A stretch of 64,000 nt of DNA from an uncultured Parolsenella sp. (GCF_934660935.1 NZ_CAKUIH010000008.1:22273-86272); one strand, 5' to 3'. Positions 34,504-44,028 are shown, counted from the first letter of the stretch. Program-made: numbers and translations. Notes: generated by a model from the sequence alone, not told the origin.

Positions 34504-35697
34504 TTGGACATCGATGGCTTTTTCTCCTATGCGCACAACGACAATATTCACGCTTGCCTAAGCACGCTGAAGACGGACTTGTGCAATGAGTACAGGCTTG
34601 TTACCGGTTCGAGGCTCGATCTTTATATCGACGAAGAGCGTCTCTCGTGGGGTGACAAATGGAAAGAGAGCATCCAAAGCGGGATAGATGGTTCCTCATT
34701 TTTTATTCCAGTTCTATCTCCTAATTATTTTAGGAGTGGTAATTGCATAAAAGAGCTGGAGCAATATCTCAGGAAGGCAGAGCTATTTGAAGCGAAGGAA
34801 CTCCTGCTCCCACTTTACTTCTCCGATGTCCAAGACGAGGCGCTTGGACTTGACCTTGATAACGAACTTATAAATGAGGTGCTGGAATATCAGTATTGCG
34901 ATATGCGCCGTATTCGCTTTTGCGAGCGCGGGAGTGCGGAGTACAACAAACTACTTAATGACGCAGTTCGAGACCTAGCCAGGGCGAATCAAAGGCTATT
35001 TCTGCGTTCAAAGGAGGAAATAGGGGAGCATTATTCTACTGAATTGAAGAAATCAGCCGAGCTGAAGAGAGATTCTGCGCGCGATTCGACTGCGTCAGGA
35101 ACAACCGAGATTGTCCTCGCTGAATCCAGCGATAAATCCGAGGGGCGTCAAAGGTTTTTGCTGGATGACAACCTTGAATTCAAAGAGGTCATCGACAAAC
35201 TATCTGAAGACCTGGCCGATATCAGCGAGTGCATAGAATCTATAGGCGAAATAACTAATAGGCACTCTGAATTCATGTCGGCGGAGAAAAACCTCAGGCC
35301 AGATAGTGCGCTTGCACTTGTTGCGCGCTATGCCGCGGAGCTTCAGCCCGAGGCGGACGAATTCTATCAGATGGCAGTCCGCTATTTTGCCCACACGAAT
35401 GAGGCGGATCTCCTGATTCCCTCCGTCGCCGATGCGCTAAAGATGGCCAGAACGCCTTCGGACAAAATGGACTCTGATTTTGAGTGCCTAATTGAAAACG
35501 CTAAGGTTGCCAGGGTGCAGATGATGGGTTTTCGGAGTGCCCTTGGAGACGCGAAACGGTTGTCTAGGGTTTTGTATAAGCCTTTGAGCTCGATTGAAAA
35601 GTCGACGACGATTTGTTTGACCGCAATTGAAACCACGATAGATTGGAAAGACAGCTTTGTTTCCGAATGGTCTTCTAATCGCCAAGCTCTTGGGTAA
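34504..35697 (+). CDS. TIR-domain protein with a helical C-terminal region (candidate immune effector)
   Basis: A 397-residue protein. Residues ~1-135 form a TIR domain: DGFFSYAHNDN at the start, DLYIDEERLSWGDKWKESI, 'SSFFIPVLSPNYFRSG' and NCIKELEQYL. Glu84 in the last motif sits where TIR NADases have their catalytic Glu. Residues ~190-397 are mostly helical with no family I recognise; they may sense or oligomerise. Start is TTG 34504, with GGAG five bases before; no in-frame ATG is better placed. Bacterial TIR proteins often cleave NAD+ in antiviral systems; that role here is inference. Base composition is much lower in GC than the flanking operons, suggesting transfer. Confidence 0.85.
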   Translation: MDIDGFFSYAHNDNIHACLSTLKTDLCNEYRLVTGSRLDLYIDEERLSWGDKWKESIQSGIDGSSFFIPVLSPNYFRSGNCIKELEQYLRKAELFEAKELLLPLYFSDVQDEALGLDLDNELINEVLEYQYCDMRRIRFCERGSAEYNKLLNDAVRDLARANQRLFLRSKEEIGEHYSTELKKSAELKRDSARDSTASGTTEIVLAESSDKSEGRQRFLLDDNLEFKEVIDKLSEDLADISECIESIGEITNRHSEFMSAEKNLRPDSALALVARYAAELQPEADEFYQMAVRYFAHTNEADLLIPSVADALKMARTPSDKMDSDFECLIENAKVARVQMMGFRSALGDAKRLSRVLYKPLSSIEKSTTICLTAIETTIDWKDSFVSEWSSNRQALG

Positions 35698-36032
35698 CGA
35701 TGCGGACCATGCTTGCCCTAGGGCGGTGACTATATATAGAGCGCTGATGGCTGGGCGCGGGGTGCGCATGGTTGCGCGTCCTCTTTCGGGTGGTCCCCTC
35801 TCTGCGCCAAGGTGTGTCGACTTGCGGAGACATATTATTGGATTATGTTCGAATTGCATGGCAAGTGAAGGATGGGCTTGCAAGACGTGATGGTCTGCCG
35901 AGTCCAAGTCGAACTCCGAACCTGTTGGGAAAGATCATATCTGCCCATGTTATGCGGCCTATGGCGTTATTGCGCCACTCGTAGATTGACTATTTGGAAT
36001 CAATGACAGAGCTGAAATGCGAGGAGGTGCCT
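35698..36032. other. 335-base gap after the TIR gene
   Basis: No convincing gene. A TATATATA run (about 35730) preceded by TTGCCC could be part of a promoter, although the spacing is short. Two open frames of 70-77 codons lack ribosome sites and resemble nothing known to me. Confidence 0.4.
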
Positions 36033-36578
36033 ATGTGGGATGCAATCGTGCCGGCAGTGACGGCAATTGTGGGCTCAGCGGTCGGATTTCTATCGCAAGC
36101 TCTGCTTGAACACGAAAAAGATAAGAGCGCATGGAAAAGAACTTGCGGCGAGTATAAGATTCGTGAGTATTTCTCGTGCATCGATTCATATTCCAAATTG
36201 AGGGTTTCTTTTTCCGAAATAGGGAAGGCAACGAGCGGGCGAAAGCGATTGGAAGACTGCCTCTCTGAAGAAGAGAAAGACGAAATGAGAGAGAGGGATA
36301 GACGCGCTGCATCTGCTGTGGATAGATGTTGGGGCTGTCTTGACGAAGCGCATGGGGCGACCAATCGCTTGTGTTCCATCGGGGCCAACAGGGTGATGGA
36401 GGATTACAGGCTCATAGAGAGCCTAATCAATGGCTATTTTGTCGACGCTTATCATGTCGCCATGGAGAACAACGGGCTGTTCGTTGCAAGTCGTCACCAA
36501 GAGGCTTTGGAGGAGCTTGACAAGCGCATAGATAGCTTGATCCTTCATGTAAGGGCCGATCTTGAAGTAGCGGATTAG
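36033..36578 (+). CDS. Membrane-anchored hypothetical protein next to the TIR gene
   Basis: A 181-residue protein with one N-terminal hydrophobic helix (WDAIVPAVTAIVGSAVGFLS) followed by a charged, helical cytoplasmic domain rich in Glu, Arg and Cys. ATG 36033 has a strong GAGGAGG ribosome site five bases before; an upstream start is not supported. It shares the low GC content of the TIR gene and the same strand, 335 bases away. I do not recognise the family. It may work with the TIR protein, for example at the membrane, but this is only from position. Confidence 0.7.
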   Translation: MWDAIVPAVTAIVGSAVGFLSQALLEHEKDKSAWKRTCGEYKIREYFSCIDSYSKLRVSFSEIGKATSGRKRLEDCLSEEEKDEMRERDRRAASAVDRCWGCLDEAHGATNRLCSIGANRVMEDYRLIESLINGYFVDAYHVAMENNGLFVASRHQEALEELDKRIDSLILHVRADLEVAD

Positions 36579-36738
36579 GGAACGAGCAACGATTGGGACT
36601 ATTCAGTAAATCGTGGGCCACCTTTTGCCGGCAAACTGTGCCAGACGTTCGGTTAGCGTCGCGCGTGGCGTGGATTTTGCTTTAAAGGTTCCTTTCAGGA
36701 TACCGATGGGTTTAGCCAGCTTTGTCACACGCGAACCG

Positions 36739-36774
36739 ATGGGGCGCCCGGCTCACTTAAGCCGGGCGCCCCAT
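36739..36774. terminator. Bidirectional terminator
   Basis: Perfect 15-bp stem ATGGGGCGCCCGGCT / AGCCGGGCGCCCCAT with a 6-base loop, between the membrane-protein gene and the convergent glycosyltransferase gene. Confidence 0.8.
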
Positions 36775-36817
36775 TTACGTAGAACCATATATTTGCATTT
36801 ACGGTCTTCGAACTCGC

Positions 36818-37609
36818 CTAGCCGTTGCTCTTTTGCCCTGCAGCATAGAAGTGGTTTACGAACCTAGCAATCGGTTTGGGCCAAAACATGGAGAGCATCG
36901 CAAGATCCTCTTTAGTCCTGGTGTCATCTTTAATGAGCGCGGAAGTCTCTGACCCCTCATGAATGCGATGCCACATGAGAACTTCGGGGTCATATACAAA
37001 CGATCCGTCCATACGCGAGAACTTCTCCCATGCCTGCCAGTCAAGGTCTGATTTGAATCCAGCGGTGAACAGAGGTTGCTTAAGGGAGGGAAGTACGTAG
37101 GTTACCGACGGACAGCAGATGGGCGAGCCGAGCGAGAGACAACGCCTGCGCACAAATGTCGAATGCGCGTGTTTTCCGCTCTCAAGTGGCTTGAGCAGCG
37201 CTCTTTTAATGTTGAGCAGCCTGTTATCGGTTACCTTTCCTTCTTTACGAAGCTCGCCATACCCCGTGAAAAAGATGAGAGGGTCCTTGGCGGCGTTAAT
37301 CCGTTCAAGCATTTGTTGCGAATAGAGAGGCTCGTAGACGTCGTCTTGGTGAGCGATGGTTACGAGCGGTGTTACGCAGTGGGACACTGCGCAGTTCCAG
37401 TCATGAGCTATGCCTGGCTGTCCGCTGTTTATGAAGAGCGCGACACCGTACTTTCTTGCAACTGCTGCGATGTAGTCGTTTGGCGTAGAGGTTGAGACGA
37501 TGATGTTCGACTTGGTCTCTTGAGAAAGAAGCGATTCGAGGCACTCCCCAAGGTAGGGAGACTCTCCGTAGGCACAAAGGGCAAAGGTGTGATCTGAGGG
37601 GGAATACAC
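36818..37609 (-). CDS. Glycosyltransferase family 2
   Basis: A 263-residue GT-A fold transferase. The start has FALCAYGESPYLGECLESLL, and the nucleotide-sugar Asp region is VTIAHQDDVYEP with the DD pair. The middle resembles GT2 enzymes that add a sugar to a growing glycan. No membrane segments are clear. It is the first gene of the surface-polysaccharide block but faces the other way from the next glycosyltransferase. Donor and acceptor are unknown. Confidence 0.85.
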   Translation of the reverse strand: MYSPSDHTFALCAYGESPYLGECLESLLSQETKSNIIVSTSTPNDYIAAVARKYGVALFINSGQPGIAHDWNCAVSHCVTPLVTIAHQDDVYEPLYSQQMLERINAAKDPLIFFTGYGELRKEGKVTDNRLLNIKRALLKPLESGKHAHSTFVRRRCLSLGSPICCPSVTYVLPSLKQPLFTAGFKSDLDWQAWEKFSRMDGSFVYDPEVLMWHRIHEGSETSALIKDDTRTKEDLAMLSMFWPKPIARFVNHFYAAGQKSNG

Positions 37610-37715
37610 GTGGGCTCCTGAACCATTCGGGGCATTATCGAAGCCCCATAAATTTGCATGTGATGTTTACTATACTCAGTTGCATTGTAAGAGCACGTTC
37701 GGCTTTTGGAGCTAC

Positions 37716-38453
37716 ATGTCTTCGATTCCGCAGGGGAGCGCACGCGTGGGTGACGCCCCTCGAGTTCTGGTTATCATCCCCGCATATAACGAAAGCGCCT
37801 GCATTCTTGATACGGTGCACAAAATAGAAGCGTGCGGTTATGACTACGTCGTTGTTAACGATGGGTCAAAGGACAATACCTTGGCAATTTGCAGGGAAAA
37901 TGGCCTAAACGTTCTTGATCTCCCCCAAAACCTCGGCATCGGCGGCGCCGTACAGGCGGGCCACAAGTATGCTCAGCGCCTGGAATACGATATTGATATT
38001 CAGGTCGACGGAGATGGGCAGCACGATCCGACTTATATTCCCCGTCTTGTTGAGGTGATACGAAGCGGGGCCGACCTCGCTGTGGGGTCTCGTTTCGTTG
38101 AAAAGACTGACGGGTTTCAGTCAACGTTTATGCGTCGTGTCGGTATCGTTTGGCTCTCTAATTGGATCAAGCTCTTTACCGGTGAGGTTGTAACGGATCC
38201 TACTTCTGGCTTCCGAGCCTGCAATCGCCGGGCAATCGATTTGTTTTGCGCGAGCTATCCGGATGACTATCCGGAGCCAGAGTCGCTTGCTCTTGCAATG
38301 AAAACGGGGCTTAAAGTTCAAGAAGCGCCCGTCAAGATGCTCGAGCGCCAGGGTGGCAAGTCGTCAATCGGCGGCTTTTCTTCGGTGTACTACATGATTA
38401 AGGTGTCACTGGCAATCTGCTTGGTTTGCTGGGCTCACAGGAAGGAGGTTTAG
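37716..38453 (+). CDS. Glycosyltransferase family 2 (DPM1-like)
   Basis: A 245-residue GT2 of the polyprenyl-phosphate glycosyltransferase kind. Motifs are VIIPAYNESACILDTV, YVVVNDGSKDNT, DIQVDGDGQHDP (the DxD region) and AVGSRFVEKTDG. It lacks the C-terminal membrane helices of GtrB-type enzymes, but the next gene encodes a small DUF2304 membrane protein that often accompanies such transferases. ATG 37716 has GGAG four bases before it. Likely product: a polyprenyl-phosphate sugar or a transfer onto a lipid-linked glycan. Confidence 0.87.
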   Translation: MSSIPQGSARVGDAPRVLVIIPAYNESACILDTVHKIEACGYDYVVVNDGSKDNTLAICRENGLNVLDLPQNLGIGGAVQAGHKYAQRLEYDIDIQVDGDGQHDPTYIPRLVEVIRSGADLAVGSRFVEKTDGFQSTFMRRVGIVWLSNWIKLFTGEVVTDPTSGFRACNRRAIDLFCASYPDDYPEPESLALAMKTGLKVQEAPVKMLERQGGKSSIGGFSSVYYMIKVSLAICLVCWAHRKEV

Positions 38454-38454
38454 C

Positions 38455-38802
38455 GTGAACATCGTATTGCGCCTCTGTGCTGCCCTGTTTTTCTTGCTCT
38501 TTCTTGGTTACGTACTGAGGCTCGTTTCAAAGGGAAGACTGCAGCTCAAGTATTCGCTTCTATGGATTCTGCTCTGCGTAGTGATTTTGGTCTGCGATGC
38601 ATTTCCGGGAATCATCTTCTGGTTTTCGGCCCTCCTGGGCTTCATTACGTCTTCCAACTTCCTGTTTATCGTTGCGATTGTGCTTTTGCTTGCGATCTGT
38701 CTCTCCCTGAGCGTTGCGGTAAGTAGGCTAACGATAGCGGTCAAGAATCTCACGCAGAGAATCGCAATTCTTGAGAAGTCCCTCGAGGGGAATGAGGGAT
38801 GA
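38455..38802 (+). CDS. DUF2304 small membrane protein
   Basis: A 115-residue protein with three hydrophobic helices (residues ~4-24, ~33-60, ~65-90) and a short basic/acidic tail. This layout fits DUF2304, which is commonly encoded next to DPM1-like glycosyltransferases. GTG 38455 is preceded by AGGAGG lying within the end of the transferase gene, so the two are coupled. Function is unknown; a membrane anchor for the transferase is the common guess. Confidence 0.82.
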   Translation: MNIVLRLCAALFFLLFLGYVLRLVSKGRLQLKYSLLWILLCVVILVCDAFPGIIFWFSALLGFITSSNFLFIVAIVLLLAICLSLSVAVSRLTIAVKNLTQRIAILEKSLEGNEG

Positions 38803-39047
38803 CGTCGTGGTTCTCTTTTTGCGTGAGCGATAAAGTCATTGCTGTGTAATAGAATTCATTCTCACGTTGATTGTTGTGAAGCCCCGTCTAACGAGCGGGC
38901 TATCGTCATCTGCATTGGATTGAGAGGGGCCGCTAGAAGAGACGTGTTTTGCGGGTTTAACGACATTGAATACCGTATCGAACTCGTTCTTTACGTTTCT
39001 TCGTTCTGCTGCGGCCACTGAGATCCGACGATTTGTCTGGAGGTCGC

Positions 39048-42000
39048 ATGCGCAGCCATCGCTTTCACGCCACCCGAGTCCTGGTCTTTCTTCTAGTCGT
39101 CGCCTCGCTGGTCGCGGCGACGCGTCCGACGCCCGCGTTCGCGGACGCCCTCTCCGACCTGTACGGCTGCCAGTACGACCGCGAGGAAGTCTATGTCGGC
39201 GATGGTGAGTCAGGCGACGCCGCCGCGGCGATCGTCTCTGAGGAGAGCAGTGACGGGGACGGCTCTGCGCGAAGCGTCCCGACGGTCGCCCCGAGGGAGA
39301 TCTCCGGGGAGATGCTCTACTTCTGCACATGGGAGAGCGGGCAGAACTACGACCAGGGCCTCAGCTGGGGAGATGGCTATGCCGCCATGGGCTACTTCCA
39401 GTTCGACAGGGGCAGTGATCTTGGGGCTTTTCTCCATGCCGTCTATAACTACGACCCGACTACCTACTCCTGCCTGCGCGTGATCGGCGACAGGTACGGC
39501 TGGAACCTGTCGGAGAAGGCCGCCGGCCCGACGCGCTCTAACGGCGCCTTCACCCAGCTCGGCAACGATCTTAACGCCGCCTGGCACGCCTGCTACAAGG
39601 CGAACCCGACCGAGTTCTCCCAGCTCCAGAACGGCTGGGCATATGACAACTACTACGTCCCGGCGGCGAACTACATGCGTTCTAGGGGTATCTCGATCGA
39701 CGATCGTGGAGACAGTGTCAAGAGTCTGTGCTGGGGCATGAGCAACCTGTTCGGCACGGGCGGCTGGCGGAAGTTCGTCGGTGGCCGGACAAACGGCTAC
39801 GACTGGGATGGCAACTGGAACAGTTCTAGGGACTGGCCCGGTGCCGGGCTCACCGCGGGCATGAGCGACCAGGAGTTCGTCGCTACCCTTTGCGACTACG
39901 TCATCGACAATGTGAGTGTGTTCTACAAGGCCCAGCCGCAGTACTGGGACGGGTGGCGGAACCGATATAGGAGCGAGAAGGCCCACTATCTCCAGATGAT
40001 TGCGGAGAACGAGGCCTCCTCCCGCCAGGCCCTCGACGAGCTGGCCGCCGCCAACCGCTCGGCCCTTGCCGACGGGGAGTACGTCGTGAGGGCCCGCTGC
40101 GCCGGGCGCCTCGTCCTCGACGTCTACGGCGGCTACTCCGCCGCCGGCACCAACGTGCAGCTCTGGGAGCCCAACTCCACCGACGGCCAGGTGTGGGTGG
40201 TCTCCCACGACGAGGCCGGCTACGTCACCCTCACCTGCGCCGGCTCCGGCAAGGCCCTGGACGTCTGGGGCGGAACGCCCCGCGCCGGGGCGAACGCCCA
40301 GCAGTGGGACCCGACCGGCGGCTGGAACCAGAAGTGGGTCGCCGTGCCAGGCCAGGACGGCGGGGTGACGCTTGTCTCCGCCATGCGCTCCGACCTCGCC
40401 CTCGACGTCTACGGCGGCTACTCCGCCGCCGGCACCAACGTGCAGCTGTGGACGGCCACGGGCGGCGCCTCGCAGTCGTTCGAGTTCGAGCCCGCCAAGA
40501 CCTCCCGCCAGGCCCTCGACGAGCTGGCCGCCGCCAACCGCTCGGCCCTTGCCGACGGGGAGTACGTCGTGAGGGCCCGCTGCGCCGGGCGCCTCGTCCT
40601 CGACGTCTACGGCGGCTACTCCGCCGCCGGCACCAACGTGCAGCTCTGGGAGCCCAACTCCACCGACGGCCAGGTGTGGGTGGTCTCCCACGACGAGGCC
40701 GGCTACGTCACCCTCACCTGCGCCGGCTCCGGCAAGGCCCTGGACGTCTGGGGCGGAACGCCCCGCGCCGGGGCGAACGCCCAGCAGTGGGACCCGACCG
40801 GCGGCTGGAACCAGAAGTGGGTCGCCGTGCCAGGCCAGGACGGCGGGGTGACGCTTGTCTCCGCCATGCGCTCCGACCTCGCCCTCGACGTCTACGGCGG
40901 CTACTCCGCCGCCGGCACCAACGTGCAGCTGTGGACGGCCACGGGCGGCGCCTCGCAGTCGTTCGAGTTCATCTCCGCTCATCCGGAGGTCGCTCCCGGG
41001 CCCCGCCTCGTCTCGCTCGAGGGGGTCTGGTCTGACATGGCCCCTGCCTGTGCCGACGGCCTCGCCCTCGACGTCTACGGCGGCTACTCCGCCGCCGGCA
41101 CCAACGTGCAGACCTGGACGCCCGGCGGGACGCTCGGGCAGGCGTTTAGGCTTGAGTGGCGCGACGGATACTATGCGATTGTCAACGCGGCGTCCGGGTT
41201 GGCCCTGGGGACCTCGGATCAGGGGGTCGTCCCAGGGGCGAACGTCTGCCTGTGCGACCCGGCGTCCGAGGGCGACGGGGCCCTGTTCGCGGCCACAGAC
41301 AACGGTGACGGGACCGTCACGTTCGTGAACAAGGCGACTGGCCTCGCCCTCGACGTCTACGGCGGTTACTCCGCCGCCGGCACTAACGTGCAGCTCTGGA
41401 CTGCCACGGGCGGAGCTTCGCAGCGCTTCTCCGTCGAGCCTAGATCCCATGTCCTCGGTGAGGGTGCCTATGCGATCACCTCGTCGTCTGGGCTGCTGGT
41501 CGACCTCTCGGGTGGGTCGGACGAGGATGGCGCCCGCGCGGTCCTGTTCTCCCCGAACGGGGGGCTCAACCAGAGGTGGTATCTCACTCCGATTGACGGG
41601 CAGAACGGAGTCTACACTGTCGAGTCCCTCGCCTCCGCGAAGCGCCTGGCGGTGGGGGCCGACGGGTCCGTCTCCCAGCGCACGGCCTCGGATGACGCCT
41701 CGCAGTGGTGGCGCATCGACGTCGAGGCTGGCTACGTCCGCCTCGAGAGCGTTTCCTCGCCCGGCGCGAGGCTCGCCGCGGGCGGCGGCTCGGGCGCGCG
41801 CGTCGGCCTGTCCTCCGCCGATGACCCGTCGACGCAGAGGTTCTCCCTGGTCCCCGTCGAGGCGGCGCTGCCGTCGGGGACCTACGTGGTCCGCCCGGCG
41901 GCCGATCCCTCGCTAGCTCTCGACGTCTACGGGGCCTCCCTGGCGGACGGGGCCAACGTGCAGGCGTGGGGCTTCTCGGAGGGCGGGAACCAGAAGTGGC

Positions 42001-42725
42001 GCCTGTCTCCCGCCGCAGGGGGTGCCTTCGTGGTGACGAACTGCCTGAGTGGGAAGGCGCTCGACGTCCAGGGCGGCTCGGCGACGCCGGGCGCGAACGT
42101 GGAGCAGTTCTCCCCGAACGGTGGCGCGAACCAGCGCTGGCGTGTGACCTATCGTCCTGGCGGCTGGGTACTGGTCTCGGAGCTTGATTCCTCGCTCGTA
42201 CTGACCCTATCGGGTGGCTCGGCTTCCGGCTCCAATGCTGTGGTCGACCGCGACTCGGGTGCCACCGACCAGAGGTTCACGTTCAGGCGGACGACGTACG
42301 TGCCTTCAGACAGGCAGGAAATGGTATGGAAAGCTCAAAGCTATTACAGCTCTACTAACTGGCTGATTCTTGTTGATAATACGGATAACAAGGTAGGCAT
42401 TTTCAATGGCAGCAGGGGTAATTGGAACCTTGTTCAGTACTGGACCTGCACAACGGGCAAGGCTTCTACGCCCACTGTGCTCGGCGAGTACCAGGTTGGT
42501 TCTCGTGGGTATTCGTTTGGAAGCGGTTTTACCTGCTATTACTGGACTCAGTTCTATCATGACTATCTATTCCACTCGATCCCGTACGACGAGAACACAT
42601 TCAGGATTCAGGATGGAAGGCTTGGGCAGAACCTTTCACATGGCTGCGTGAGACTTGATATCAACAATGCGAAGTGGATTTATGACAATATTCCTACGCG
42701 AACAAAGGTTGTTTCCTACAGGTAG
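39048..42725 (+). CDS. Secreted ricin-B-lectin repeat protein with C-terminal L,D-transpeptidase
   Basis: A 1225-residue exported protein. A signal peptide (residues 1-28, ending PAFA) is followed by a domain at ~60-320 with a possible catalytic Glu (FCTWESGQNY, YAAMGYFQFD) that looks like a wall-hydrolase fold I cannot name. Residues ~325-1085 are ricin-type beta-trefoil repeats; LDVYGGYSAAGTNVQ occurs six times. Residues ~1090-1225 are a YkuD L,D-transpeptidase with the catalytic Cys in SHGCVRLD. ATG 39048 has GGAGG before it. It probably binds glycan and cross-links or anchors wall material. Base composition drops sharply at ~42300, at the start of the transpeptidase domain. Confidence 0.88.
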   Translation: MRSHRFHATRVLVFLLVVASLVAATRPTPAFADALSDLYGCQYDREEVYVGDGESGDAAAAIVSEESSDGDGSARSVPTVAPREISGEMLYFCTWESGQNYDQGLSWGDGYAAMGYFQFDRGSDLGAFLHAVYNYDPTTYSCLRVIGDRYGWNLSEKAAGPTRSNGAFTQLGNDLNAAWHACYKANPTEFSQLQNGWAYDNYYVPAANYMRSRGISIDDRGDSVKSLCWGMSNLFGTGGWRKFVGGRTNGYDWDGNWNSSRDWPGAGLTAGMSDQEFVATLCDYVIDNVSVFYKAQPQYWDGWRNRYRSEKAHYLQMIAENEASSRQALDELAAANRSALADGEYVVRARCAGRLVLDVYGGYSAAGTNVQLWEPNSTDGQVWVVSHDEAGYVTLTCAGSGKALDVWGGTPRAGANAQQWDPTGGWNQKWVAVPGQDGGVTLVSAMRSDLALDVYGGYSAAGTNVQLWTATGGASQSFEFEPAKTSRQALDELAAANRSALADGEYVVRARCAGRLVLDVYGGYSAAGTNVQLWEPNSTDGQVWVVSHDEAGYVTLTCAGSGKALDVWGGTPRAGANAQQWDPTGGWNQKWVAVPGQDGGVTLVSAMRSDLALDVYGGYSAAGTNVQLWTATGGASQSFEFISAHPEVAPGPRLVSLEGVWSDMAPACADGLALDVYGGYSAAGTNVQTWTPGGTLGQAFRLEWRDGYYAIVNAASGLALGTSDQGVVPGANVCLCDPASEGDGALFAATDNGDGTVTFVNKATGLALDVYGGYSAAGTNVQLWTATGGASQRFSVEPRSHVLGEGAYAITSSSGLLVDLSGGSDEDGARAVLFSPNGGLNQRWYLTPIDGQNGVYTVESLASAKRLAVGADGSVSQRTASDDASQWWRIDVEAGYVRLESVSSPGARLAAGGGSGARVGLSSADDPSTQRFSLVPVEAALPSGTYVVRPAADPSLALDVYGASLADGANVQAWGFSEGGNQKWRLSPAAGGAFVVTNCLSGKALDVQGGSATPGANVEQFSPNGGANQRWRVTYRPGGWVLVSELDSSLVLTLSGGSASGSNAVVDRDSGATDQRFTFRRTTYVPSDRQEMVWKAQSYYSSTNWLILVDNTDNKVGIFNGSRGNWNLVQYWTCTTGKASTPTVLGEYQVGSRGYSFGSGFTCYYWTQFYHDYLFHSIPYDENTFRIQDGRLGQNLSHGCVRLDINNAKWIYDNIPTRTKVVSYR
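40018..40970 (+). repeat. Exact 470-bp tandem duplication inside the lectin gene
   Basis: Bases 40018-40487 and 40501-40970 are identical over all 470 positions that I compared, offset by 483 bases (161 codons), keeping frame. Each unit encodes a stretch starting SRQALDELAAANRSALADGE plus a beta-trefoil. The core string coding LDVYGGYSAAGTNVQ recurs again near 41063 and 41342. Confidence 0.95.
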
Positions 42726-42741
42726 CCATTGATTAAAAACA

Positions 42742-42777
42742 GGTGGCCTAGTTCCTGAGATTTGGGACTAGGCCACC
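42742..42777. terminator. Bidirectional terminator
   Basis: 14-bp stem GGTGGCCTAGTTCC / GGGACTAGGCCACC with one G-T pair and an 8-base loop, between the lectin/transpeptidase gene and the convergent GT8 gene. Confidence 0.8.
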
Positions 42778-42802
42778 ATGCTACGGCGTGTATGACGGCG
42801 TG

Positions 42803-43783
42803 CTACTTTGATTTAGAGCGCAATTTGAGCATTACCGGAATTAGGCTTTGAATAATCCAAAGCCTTACTGGCGGGAAGTGACAAAATAGCCCGTTAAATG
42901 CTTTCCAAAGCGAGAAATATGTTTCCCAACCCGCTTCCTGGGCAAGAGAGCCAGAGAATGGCGACTTTGCTGCGTAATGCCAGTAATCAGATTGAAATCT
43001 ATGGGTCGTCCCCGTTCTCCAGGGCCGATCTTCTCCGAGATAATGAACTATGCAGGGGTTTTCTTTTACTTTGGCAAATTCCGATTTTGATGGAAATGGA
43101 TAGTTCTTTTCTAGCTTGCTTAAATACTCATACGGATAGTAGTCAAATGTATTCGCATAGTTGTAGGTGGGCGAAAGCACTTTAAAATTGCCTGCACATA
43201 GAAGGTTTAGCGCATCTTGATCATTTGAGGTTAGGATGTCCTTTTTATTTCGACATATTTCGAGGAGCCGTTGTTCAGCCCCTTGTTTCTTCCACGCTCT
43301 TATGTCGACCAACAGAACTCCGGCGTTGAAATAGCCGGCATCACGAACGCCAAGCTGATTTAATTTGCTATTTTTAACCGTCGGCTCAATAACGGCTCCA
43401 AGCAGATTTCCGCTCATGGGGCAATCCCAGAGAGGTCTGAGGCTGCTCCTGATGATGGTGTCTCCGTCTAGGTAAAGGATCTTGTCAACGCTTTCAGGCA
43501 AATAGCGAGCCATCAACAGACGCGCCATTACGATTTCGTTCCAACCCGATGTGTCAAAAGACGAATCAATCGAGCTCATGAAGCCATGGATATTTTGAAT
43601 GCTGACTTTGCAGCCATATATGGTTTCATAAGTACTGAATTTTTCCAGGCTCTTTTCCGTGATGTTGTCCACCAGCAAGTAGAAGTGCAAATCATTATCC
43701 CAGCGATTGTTTTCGCATATTGAGGTCATACATGCTGCGGCATGCTGCGCATAGTTCTCATTGAAGGTAAGCAGGATATTCAT
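42803..43783 (-). CDS. Glycosyltransferase family 8
   Basis: A 326-residue retaining transferase. GT8 motifs are LTFNENYAQHAAACMTSI at the N-terminus, LYLDGDTII (the metal-binding DxD), DAGYFNAGVLLVDI, and 'IVHYLGEDRPWRTG' near the end. It probably adds a galactose or glucose to the surface glycan. It faces the lectin gene and is divergent from the flippase gene. Codon use is AT-richer than the central metabolism genes, as in the rest of this block. Confidence 0.9.
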   Translation of the reverse strand: MNILLTFNENYAQHAAACMTSICENNRWDNDLHFYLLVDNITEKSLEKFSTYETIYGCKVSIQNIHGFMSSIDSSFDTSGWNEIVMARLLMARYLPESVDKILYLDGDTIIRSSLRPLWDCPMSGNLLGAVIEPTVKNSKLNQLGVRDAGYFNAGVLLVDIRAWKKQGAEQRLLEICRNKKDILTSNDQDALNLLCAGNFKVLSPTYNYANTFDYYPYEYLSKLEKNYPFPSKSEFAKVKENPCIVHYLGEDRPWRTGTTHRFQSDYWHYAAKSPFSGSLAQEAGWETYFSLWKAFNGLFCHFPPVRLWIIQSLIPVMLKLRSKSK

Positions 43784-44028
43784 ATTGCTCCCCTATTTCT
43801 AGATTAAGCTGATAACTATAAGGTCCGATTATTGGTTTGTCTAATACTAGATTGATGCGTCACCCGTATCAATTGGGTCGGGGAGCGGGAAGGTTGACTT
43901 GCACTTTATTTGGCATTCTTGTTAATGATGGAAATGGCTGATGTAATAGGGGTTTGTAAATTTCTAGGCTAGTTTTAGTCTAATTTGCTTGTGATTAAAG
44001 GGTTTGGATAATTGAAACGGGTTAGTCG

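Noticed and set aside
35657..35984. Two frames of 70-77 codons after the TIR gene
   Set aside because: They overlap each other or the TIR 3' end, lack ribosome sites and resemble nothing.
39210..41450. A 746-codon frame on the minus strand opposite the lectin gene
   Set aside because: Its repeats mirror the ricin repeats on the + strand; it has no ribosome site and no family.
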